In this document: positions 1 through 5,076 of the stretch, piece after piece
How the letters are laid out: each line of letters starts with the position of its first letter
How positions within the stretch are numbered: position 1 is the stretch's first letter
Assembly: GCA_003343765.1 (NCBI GenBank)
Contig: QAKO01000044.1
Location: forward strand, 1-6,924
DNA: 6,924 nt
Direction of reading: 5' to 3'
Source of the DNA: Bacillota bacterium
GTDB lineage: Bacteria > Bacillota > Clostridia > Christensenellales > Borkfalkiaceae
Program-made: the position numbers and the translations under genes
Notes under the pieces: generated by a model
Database searches by the model: none
What the model was told of the DNA's origin: nothing
The model's input: the letters and a program-made list of their open reading frames with translations, nothing else

Positions 1-525
1 CCGCAGAAAGAGGAAGCGGAATCCGACCTCGATTACACCGAAAGTATGCTTTCCGCTTTATCCCGCGCGGAAAATACGCTGGATCTGACGGAAATAGAAC
101 AGGAACTGCGCGATACGGGAATTTTGCCCCCCGAAAAGAAAAAGGTAAAAAATGCGCCCGTTGTCCCCTTCCGTGTCTTTGCCGTGGAGAAATTCCGTAT
201 TTTTGCGGGACGGAACAACGTTCAGAACGACAGGCTCCTGCGCGAAGCCGCCCCCGACGATCTTTGGCTGCATACGCAGAAATATCACAGTTCGCACGTA
301 CTCATCCGCACGGAAGGGCGTAAAATACCCGACGAGGTACTTCTCGCCGCCGCCGAGATCTGCGCCTGCTTTTCGGACGCCAAACAAGGAAATAAAATAC
401 CCGTCGATTACTGCCAGCGCCGATTTGTCAAAAAGCCGCCCAGAGCAAAAGCGGGGTTTGTAACTTACACCGATTTCAAAACCATACTCGCAGACCCGAA
501 ACGCCATTCGGAACTGGAAATTTGA
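1..525 (+). CDS. rqcH: RqcH / NFACT family protein, C-terminal part (5' end outside window)
   Basis: This is the last 174 codons of a reading frame already open at base 1 and stopping with TGA at 523-525. The start and the NFACT-N and helix-hairpin-helix regions lie to the left of the window. The visible part opens with the end of the middle helical region (acidic, leucine-rich) and then carries the NFACT-R (DUF814) domain. Its hallmarks are GRNNVQND, then DLWLHTQKYHSSHV (family norm close to D-x-W-L-H-x-K-x-x-x-G-S-H-V), IPVDYC, a KKPPRAKAGFV segment and a final KTI strand. Known members bind the 50S subunit carrying peptidyl-tRNA and recruit alanyl-tRNA to add C-terminal alanine tails to stalled nascent chains. 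Older annotations call them fibronectin/fibrinogen-binding (FbpA). The DR motif needed for tailing activity would be in the missing N-terminal part, so activity cannot be judged. A strong terminator follows 32 bases after the stop, so this gene ends its transcription unit. Confidence 0.93.
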   Translation, partial: PQKEEAESDLDYTESMLSALSRAENTLDLTEIEQELRDTGILPPEKKKVKNAPVVPFRVFAVEKFRIFAGRNNVQNDRLLREAAPDDLWLHTQKYHSSHVLIRTEGRKIPDEVLLAAAEICACFSDAKQGNKIPVDYCQRRFVKKPPRAKAGFVTYTDFKTILADPKRHSELEI

Positions 526-557
526 TTTCTGCGCTTTGTCAAACGACCAAGGCAAGC

Positions 558-598
558 AATCGCCGCTGTTGCGAAAATCGCAACAGCGGCGATTTTTT
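558..598 (+). terminator. Rho-independent terminator of rqcH
   Basis: A perfect 16-bp stem (558-573 pairing with 579-594) with a 5-base loop AAAAT is followed by an uninterrupted run of six T (593-598, the first two inside the stem). It sits 32 bases after the rqcH stop. The opposite strand has no good T run after the stem, so it should act mainly on the plus strand. Confidence 0.9.
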
Positions 599-832
599 AC
601 AGCCAATGTTCGTGCGGACAAAACTTGTTTTGTCCGCACGAACGGTGATCTGAAAAGCACCTGTCAAAACAAACACGTTTTATAAATCCTGAAAAGTCAA
701 GCCTTCGTTGAAAGTTCAGATGAAACGTTGCCGAACGGTGATCCGGTAACAATGGAATACCGATCCAACGGCGATCGGACAGGCATTGAACCGCCTTCAA
801 AAGTTCAGCCGAGCGGCTGTCGAGCGGCGATC
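587..832 (+). repeat. Cluster of short direct repeats with core CGGYGAT
   Basis: The seven-base core CGGYGAT occurs five times on the plus strand: at 587, 643, 736, 769 and 825. Four copies extend to CGGYGATC and are preceded by two purines. Two copies share the exact 12-mer CGAACGGTGATC (639-650 and 732-743). Spacings are 56, 93, 33 and 56 bases. One copy lies in the right arm of the rqcH terminator, so the first may be coincidental. By a rough random-sequence estimate far fewer than one copy would be expected in 250 bases. Whether these are protein-binding sites or relics of a degraded element cannot be told from sequence. Confidence 0.6.
608..643. repeat. 36-base near-perfect palindrome
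   Basis: Two 17-base arms (608-624 and 627-643) are exact reverse complements separated by only TT. It begins 9 bases after the rqcH terminator T run and has no T run of its own after the stem, so it does not look like a second intrinsic terminator. As RNA it would form a very stable hairpin; as DNA it could be a cruciform or a dimeric protein site. Its right arm ends inside the first copy of the 12-base direct repeat found at 639-650. Confidence 0.8.
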
Positions 833-839
833 ATGTGAC
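711..839 (+). repeat. Diverged 40-base direct repeat pair (711-750 and 800-839)
   Basis: The two 40-base blocks align without gaps and match at about 28 of 40 positions. Both begin with AAAGTTCAG and both contain a CGGYGATC core 25 bases further on. Each is preceded by a GCCTTC word a few bases upstream. The offset is 89 bases. It looks like an old duplication inside the intergenic region. Confidence 0.5.
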
Positions 840-952
840 GGCGCGACGGTTAAAGCCCCCTTGAAAAGCAGTTGAGTGCGGCAGGGTTTAAAAAATTTAC
901 AGAAGCATTTTTCGCGTAATTTCTGGAAAAACGGCTTTGTTGTGCAATTCCC

Positions 953-981
953 TTGCCTTCGTTGTAAATCCATGTTACAAT
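953..981 (+). promoter_or_regulatory. Predicted sigma-70/SigA promoter of the GT8 operon
   Basis: The -35 box TTGCCT (953-958, 4 of 6 consensus) is separated by exactly 17 bases from the -10 box TACAAT (976-981, 5 of 6 consensus). A TG dinucleotide at 973-974 makes an extended -10. Transcription would begin near 988, leaving a leader of about 30 bases before the ATG at 1020. It follows the rqcH terminator, which fits an independent promoter for the operon. Confidence 0.65.
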
Positions 982-1019
982 ACAAGTGATCATAAAAACA
1001 TAAAATTGTGAGATAATTC

Positions 1020-1856
1020 ATGCAAGATAATACGATATCCGTCTGTTACAGCGGCAATAAAAGAGTTTTCCCGGGGCTTTTGCTTTCGGTGATGTCGCTT
1101 GCCAAATATACACAGCGTCCGCTGCATATTTACATTCTTTCCATGGATCTGCACGAACAAAACGCGAATTATCTGCCGTTCAGTGAAAATCAGATACATA
1201 TTCTCAACGAAGTTTTACGTCAGAAAAATCCGGAAAGCTGCGCGGAACTAATCGACGTGGGAGAATTTTTTCGCAAGGAACTTGCCGCAGGGAAAAACGC
1301 AAAAAACTATTATACGCCTTACGCACAGCTTCGGTTGTATCTTTCCGAACTGGAGCAGATGCCCGACAAACTCATATACCTTGACATCGATACAATGGCG
1401 GCTTCGGATATCGGACAGCTGTACGATATTGATATTTCCGGTTATGAATATGCCGCGGCGCTGGATTATATGGGCAAATTCTGGATCTCGCCCGTTTATT
1501 GCAACTCGGGCGTATTGCTTTTGAATCTTCCCGAGCTGCGACGCACGAAACTTTTTCCGCGGGTTCGCGAATATGTGGCAAAACACCGCATGATCATGCC
1601 CGACCAGACGGCTTTACACCGCCTGCACAGAAAAAGATTGATCCTGCCCATGCGATTCAATGAACAGAGAAACATAAAAAAAGATACCGTCGTCAAGCAT
1701 TTCTGCCGCGGAATATTCTGGCTCCCGTTCTTTCATATCTACAACATCAAGCAATGGGAACGCGACGCTGTCCACAAACGTCTGAAAATACATTATTACG
1801 ACGATATTTATGATCAATACGATCAGCTTGCAAAATCATACGATCTGGAGAAATAG
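1020..1856 (+). CDS. Glycosyltransferase family 8 protein, first of a tandem pair
   Basis: This 278-residue cytoplasmic-type enzyme has no signal peptide or membrane segment. GT8 enzymes are retaining transferases using UDP-glucose or UDP-galactose and a divalent metal. Visible family marks are the N-terminal nucleotide-binding strand ISVCYSGN (6-13), the YTPYAQLRLYL helix (98-108), the metal-binding DxD as D122-I-D124 in YLDIDT, YCNSGVLLLNL (160-170), DQTALH (195-200, the usual DQDxLN position) and a C-terminal KHFCRG (226-231) followed by IKQW. The last region replaces the classical HxxGxxKPW signature of LgtC-like enzymes with H-x3-G and a later K-Q-W, so it is a variant subgroup. The length is slightly under LgtC (about 310). 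The ribosome binding site is weak (GTGAG, 1008-1012, 7 bases before the ATG), but this start aligns exactly with the second copy. The acceptor and product are unknown; a cell-wall or capsular glycan is likely but not shown by neighbours. Confidence 0.88.
   Translation: MQDNTISVCYSGNKRVFPGLLLSVMSLAKYTQRPLHIYILSMDLHEQNANYLPFSENQIHILNEVLRQKNPESCAELIDVGEFFRKELAAGKNAKNYYTPYAQLRLYLSELEQMPDKLIYLDIDTMAASDIGQLYDIDISGYEYAAALDYMGKFWISPVYCNSGVLLLNLPELRRTKLFPRVREYVAKHRMIMPDQTALHRLHRKRLILPMRFNEQRNIKKDTVVKHFCRGIFWLPFFHIYNIKQWERDAVHKRLKIHYYDDIYDQYDQLAKSYDLEK
1847..1850 (+). promoter_or_regulatory. Ribosome binding site of the second GT8 gene, inside the first gene
   Basis: GGAG lies within the last codons of the upstream gene, 8 bases before the ATG at 1859. 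The upstream TAG (1854-1856) is 2 bases from that ATG. This arrangement supports translational coupling of the two glycosyltransferases and fixes the start of the second. Confidence 0.75.
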
Positions 1857-1858
1857 TC

Positions 1859-2701
1859 ATGTCGGATAAAACGATCCATGTCTGCTATTGCGGAAATAAA
1901 AAAATATTCCACGGGCTGCTCCTTTCCGCCCTGTCGCTTGCCATGCGGACAAAACGCCCCCTGCACCTGTATATTCTGTCCATGGATCTGCACGAACAAG
2001 ATCCCGCTTACCAGCCTTTCAGCCAAAACCAGATGGACATACTCAACGGAGTTCTCCGCGAATTCAATGCGGACAGCCGTGCGGAACAGAGAGATCTGCG
2101 CGATCTGTATCTTAAAATGCAAAAGCACAACAAAAACGCCCACAATATGTACACTCCGTATGCCCAACTGCGGCTGTATCTGACGGAACTTGAAAATATT
2201 CCCGATAAAATCCTTTACCTCGACGTGGATACAATGTGCATGAAAGACGTCGGAGAACTCTACGACATCGATATTTCCGGCTATGAATACGGCGCAGTCA
2301 TCGACAATATCGGGAGAGTCTGGACAGACAAACATTATTGCAATTCAGGCGTTCTGCTGCTGAATCTGTCCAAGATCCGCGAAACGCACCTTTTCGAACG
2401 CGTTCGGCAGCGTGTCTGCGAAAAATGGATGTTGATGCCCGATCAGTCCGCACTCCATGAACTTGGCTCCTTACGGTTGTATCTGCCGCGCAAATTCAAC
2501 GAACAGAGCCGCAAACTGCGCGACGATACCGTCATTAAGCATTTCTGCAAGGGCATCAAAGTCTATCTTATCCTTCCCCTTCCTTATAACGTCAAACAGT
2601 GGGAACGCAAAAAAGTTCATAAAAAGCTCAAATATTTCTGCTTTGACGATATTTACGCAAAATACGATAAAATCGCGCAAAAACACAATATCGGACAGTA
2701 A
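1859..2701 (+). CDS. Glycosyltransferase family 8 protein, second of a tandem pair
   Basis: This 280-residue paralogue aligns without a gap to its upstream neighbour over the first 221 residues; overall about 58-60% of positions are identical by hand count. All catalytic marks are kept: HVCYCGN (7-13), YTPYAQLRLYL (98-108), the DxD as D122-V-D124, YCNSGVLLLNL (160-170), DQSALH (195-200) and KHFCKG (227-232) followed by VKQW. Divergence is concentrated at residues 77-91, just before the TPYAQL helix, where only 2 of 15 positions agree, and around 150-159. In LgtC a loop in the 75-80 region closes over the active site, so this segment may set acceptor or donor choice; that link is inference. 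A 21-base stretch (1140-1160 and 1979-1999) is identical at DNA level in both copies. The gene is followed 6 bases after its stop by a terminator hairpin. It most likely adds a second, related sugar to the same glycan, or arose as a specificity variant. Confidence 0.88.
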   Translation: MSDKTIHVCYCGNKKIFHGLLLSALSLAMRTKRPLHLYILSMDLHEQDPAYQPFSQNQMDILNGVLREFNADSRAEQRDLRDLYLKMQKHNKNAHNMYTPYAQLRLYLTELENIPDKILYLDVDTMCMKDVGELYDIDISGYEYGAVIDNIGRVWTDKHYCNSGVLLLNLSKIRETHLFERVRQRVCEKWMLMPDQSALHELGSLRLYLPRKFNEQSRKLRDDTVIKHFCKGIKVYLILPLPYNVKQWERKKVHKKLKYFCFDDIYAKYDKIAQKHNIGQ

Positions 2702-2707
2702 ATTTCC

Positions 2708-2738
2708 CGTCGGCTGCAACATTGCAGCCGACGCTTTT
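2708..2738 (+). terminator. Rho-independent terminator of the GT8 operon
   Basis: A perfect 12-bp GC-rich stem (2708-2719 with 2722-2733) starts 6 bases after the TAA and is followed by CTTTTATAT. The drawn loop is only 2 bases; opening the last base pair gives a 4-base loop. The T run is short (four), so termination may be incomplete, with a second hairpin downstream at 2851-2893 as backup. Confidence 0.75.
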
Positions 2739-2850
2739 ATATACCAGAACAGACAACTTGTCTTCCGCATGCGAAAAGCCCGCTCGCTTTTTGACCTGCC
2801 AAAAACCGTTTACCGTTTTCTCGTTAAATTTACGTTTGCTTTGTAAAAGC

Positions 2851-2900
2851 AAAGAGCGGAGCGGCTGCAAAACTTGCAGCCGCTCCGCTCTTTATATTTT
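2851..2900. terminator. Bidirectional terminator between convergent GT8 and ppk units
   Basis: A perfect 20-bp stem (2851-2870 with 2874-2893) has a 3-base loop AAC. On the plus strand it is followed by TTTATATTTT (2891-2900). On the minus strand the stem is followed by a T-rich stretch reading TTTGCTTTTAC. It lies about 60 bases beyond the ppk stop, so it is the probable end of the PFK-ppx-ppk transcript and a backup for the GT8 operon. The inner 9 bases of each arm, CGGCTGCAA and TTGCAGCCG, are identical to those of the hairpin at 2708-2733. Confidence 0.8.
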
Positions 2901-2956
2901 CTGATACTATACGAAAACTTCAAACTATTCCAACGACATAAATTATGCTATACACA

Positions 2957-5026
2957 TCAATAGCGGATAAAACTTTCCTGCGCGTTCAGCGGTTTTTCCT
3001 GCGAAACGACAGCCCTGTATTTTCCGTCCGATCCGAGTTCGCGTGCCTTGACATTATCGGCAAGCATCGTCTGTAAAAAATGCAAGATCTTATTCTCGAT
3101 TTCTCCGTGCGGGACGGGCGCCGCAATTTCAACGCGCTTATCCGTATTCCGCGTCATGAGATCGGCACTGGAAATATACATCACGCGGTCTTCATTCGTG
3201 CCGAAACAATATACGCGGGAATGTTCCAGAAATCTCCCCACGATCGAACGGACGGTGATATTCTCCGTTTTTCCCTTTACGCCGGGCAGCAGACAGCAGA
3301 TACCGCGTATGATCAGCCGTATCTTTACCCCTGCACAGCTCGCTTCCACAAATTTGTCGATGATGGCTTTGTCGGTCAGGCTGTTCATCTTCGCCAAAAT
3401 TTCCCCGTCTCCGCCCGCTCTCGCCTTTTCGATCTCCCGATCGATCAGCCGGATCAAACCGGGTTTGAGAGTCTGCGGCGCAACCAGGAGTTTTTTATAG
3501 GTATAATCGGTGTTGCAGATCGCAATATTGCGGAAAAACGCCACCGCATCTTCGCCGATCTCACTGTCCGCAGTGATCATGTTCAGATCCGTATATTGTT
3601 TTGCCGTCGCTTCGTTGTAGTTCCCCGTGCCGAGATGCGTTATGTAACGGATCTCTTCCCCTTCCTTGAGAACGATCGATATGATCTTGGAATGTACTTT
3701 GTAATTTTCCATGCCGTAAATGATCGTACAGCCCGCTTCCTGCAGTTTCGCCGCAAAATGCAGATTGTTCTCTTCGTCAAACCGCGCACACAGTTCTATG
3801 ACGACCGTCACCTGTTTTCCGCGTTCGCACGCGCGGCAAAGCGCATCCACGATCCGCGAATGATTGTCCAGACGATAGATCGTGATCTTGATCGACAAAA
3901 CACGCTTGTCTTTGGCACATTCTTCCAGAAGATCTACCAACGGCTCCATACTGTCGTACGGATAAGAAAGATAAACATCTTTTTCGGAAATAAGATCGAT
4001 CAGCGATTCCGCTTCGCGCAATTCCTTGGCTTCCGCACCCTTGAAAGGCGGATATTTCAATGCCGCCGCCGTTTCGGCAGGCAGATAATTTCCGATCGAA
4101 AACAAAAATTTATAATCGAAATAGTGCGGTTCCTCAAAACAGTAATCCGAATTCAGCTTGAGCTGCTTCATGACAAAGCTGCAAAGCGGCGAACGCATAT
4201 TATCCACTTCCAGGCGCACCACACCCTGCCTTGCACGCGTTTCGATCTTCTTTTTCATGAATTCGGAAAAATCATGCTCGACATCCGTATCGTCCACACG
4301 CGTATCCAGATCGGCATTCCGCGTGACGCGCATCATCAGTTTTCCGCGCACCGTGTACCCCGAAAACGCCAGATGGCCGAATGCTTTCATCAGTTCTTCG
4401 ACTGGCACGACCTTCGCTTTCTTTCCGTATCCGATCCTGTACAGTCGGTCAATGGCGGGATTTACATACATGACCCCGATCATATCCCTTCCGCCGCGTT
4501 CCAGTTCCCAAAGCATATAATTTTTTTTGTTCTCGAACTGGATCATCGGATGTTTGGCATCCAGCACCATCAGGGAAAGCAACGGCATCACGCGCGAAAG
4601 AAAATAGCTTTTGCATTCCTCGCTCTGCCGCGGCGTCAGATCCGCCGCGGTCAGGATGCGCAGTCCCGCTTTGGAAAGTTCGCCACGAAGTTTTACATAT
4701 GCAGACGCGCGGCTCTTGTAATGCTTGCGCACGACCTGCATGATCCCCCAAAGCTGTTTCGCCGCCGTCAGCTGCGTCTTGTTATCGGTGATCTCGGGAG
4801 TTTCCAGCATCTCGTTGTACAAACTGCCCACCCGTACCATGAAAAACTCGTCCAGGTTCGAACAGAAAATAGACAAAAATTTGCAACGCTCCAAAAGCGG
4901 ATTGCTGAGATCCGCCGACTGATCCAATACCCTCTTGTTGAACAAAAGCCAGCTGTATTCCCTGTTTACATAAATATCGCGGATAAACCGCTTCTTCGCC
5001 TTCTCAACGGGACTCAATTCCTTCAC
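2957..5026 (-). CDS. ppk1: Polyphosphate kinase 1 (PPK1)
   Basis: The 689-residue protein is full length for the family (about 690-720). PPK1 reversibly moves the terminal phosphate of ATP onto a polyphosphate chain through a phosphohistidine. Domain order is visible: the N-terminal helical domain with NREYSWLLFNKRVL (21-34) and FLSIFCSNLDEFFMVRVG (50-67); the central domain to about 320; and two PLD-like catalytic domains. The autophosphorylated histidine is H445 in NYKVHSKI, followed by THLGTGNYN (463-471). The second catalytic histidine is H602 in FLEHSRV. Other signatures are IYRLD (383-387) and ARFDEENN (414-421). Two family positions differ: the usual HPY motif reads Y355-P-Y, and the usual E-L-K-A-R-F-D-E reads with C413 for lysine. 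Translation starts at GTG (5024-5026); no ATG lies nearby and AAAGGAG (5043-5037) sits 10 bases before it. It is the last gene of the cluster, 50 bases after ppx with no terminator or clear promoter between. Confidence 0.95.
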   Translation of the reverse strand: MKELSPVEKAKKRFIRDIYVNREYSWLLFNKRVLDQSADLSNPLLERCKFLSIFCSNLDEFFMVRVGSLYNEMLETPEITDNKTQLTAAKQLWGIMQVVRKHYKSRASAYVKLRGELSKAGLRILTAADLTPRQSEECKSYFLSRVMPLLSLMVLDAKHPMIQFENKKNYMLWELERGGRDMIGVMYVNPAIDRLYRIGYGKKAKVVPVEELMKAFGHLAFSGYTVRGKLMMRVTRNADLDTRVDDTDVEHDFSEFMKKKIETRARQGVVRLEVDNMRSPLCSFVMKQLKLNSDYCFEEPHYFDYKFLFSIGNYLPAETAAALKYPPFKGAEAKELREAESLIDLISEKDVYLSYPYDSMEPLVDLLEECAKDKRVLSIKITIYRLDNHSRIVDALCRACERGKQVTVVIELCARFDEENNLHFAAKLQEAGCTIIYGMENYKVHSKIISIVLKEGEEIRYITHLGTGNYNEATAKQYTDLNMITADSEIGEDAVAFFRNIAICNTDYTYKKLLVAPQTLKPGLIRLIDREIEKARAGGDGEILAKMNSLTDKAIIDKFVEASCAGVKIRLIIRGICCLLPGVKGKTENITVRSIVGRFLEHSRVYCFGTNEDRVMYISSADLMTRNTDKRVEIAAPVPHGEIENKILHFLQTMLADNVKARELGSDGKYRAVVSQEKPLNAQESFIRY

Positions 5027-5036
5027 GATATTATTT

Positions 5037-5043
5037 CTCCTTT
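5037..5043 (-). promoter_or_regulatory. Ribosome binding site supporting the GTG start of ppk1
   Basis: The minus strand reads AAAGGAG, ending 10 bases before GTG at 5026-5024. It is the only strong Shine-Dalgarno match in the 50-base ppx-ppk1 gap and decides for the GTG start. Confidence 0.75.
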
Positions 5044-5076
5044 CGCTCTTTTCACACCCGTTCTCTTTTTCTTACT

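Larger units (their letters stand above)
526..1019. other. Gene-free intergenic stretch between rqcH and the GT8 operon
   Basis: This region has no reading frame with a credible start, ribosome binding site or recognisable protein. It contains, in order, the rqcH terminator (558-598), a 36-base palindrome (608-643), a zone of short degenerate direct repeats (about 587-839), an AT-rich segment (about 886-945) and a promoter (953-981) for the glycosyltransferase operon. The repeated words between 640 and 870 (CGGYGAT, AAAGTTCAG, TGAAAAG, GCCTTC) suggest a decayed repetitive element or a multi-site regulatory region. No tRNA or known riboswitch was recognised. Confidence 0.6.

Noticed and set aside
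58..660. A 200-codon open frame on the minus strand
   Set aside because: It is antisense to the NFACT-R coding region and runs through the rqcH terminator and part of the palindrome. It has no ribosome binding site or recognisable domain.
587..832. CRISPR array
   Set aside because: The repeated core is only 7-12 bases, spacing is irregular (33 to 93) and no cas genes are nearby.
861..892. Alternative promoter with TTGAAA and TTTAAA
   Set aside because: The spacing is about 20 bases and the -10 match is poor. The extended -10 promoter at 953-981 is better and closer.
597..1021. Short minus-strand frames in the intergenic region (67 and 74 codons)
   Set aside because: They have no ribosome binding site and no recognisable sequence, and they overlap the palindrome, the repeats and the promoter.
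1020..2701. Horizontal transfer of the GT8 pair
   Set aside because: Base composition and codon use look similar to the flanking genes by eye, and there is no integrase, transposase or flanking attachment-like repeat.
2457..2846. A plus-strand frame overlapping the end of the second GT8 gene and continuing through the gap
   Set aside because: It is out of frame with a clear GT8 coding sequence, crosses the terminator and has low-complexity composition.
2846..2855. Small hairpin at about 2835-2855 overlapping the left arm of the bidirectional terminator, as an antiterminator
   Set aside because: It is a weak AT-rich stem of about 8 bp next to a 20-bp GC-rich stem. It would not compete, and it lies after both operons end.
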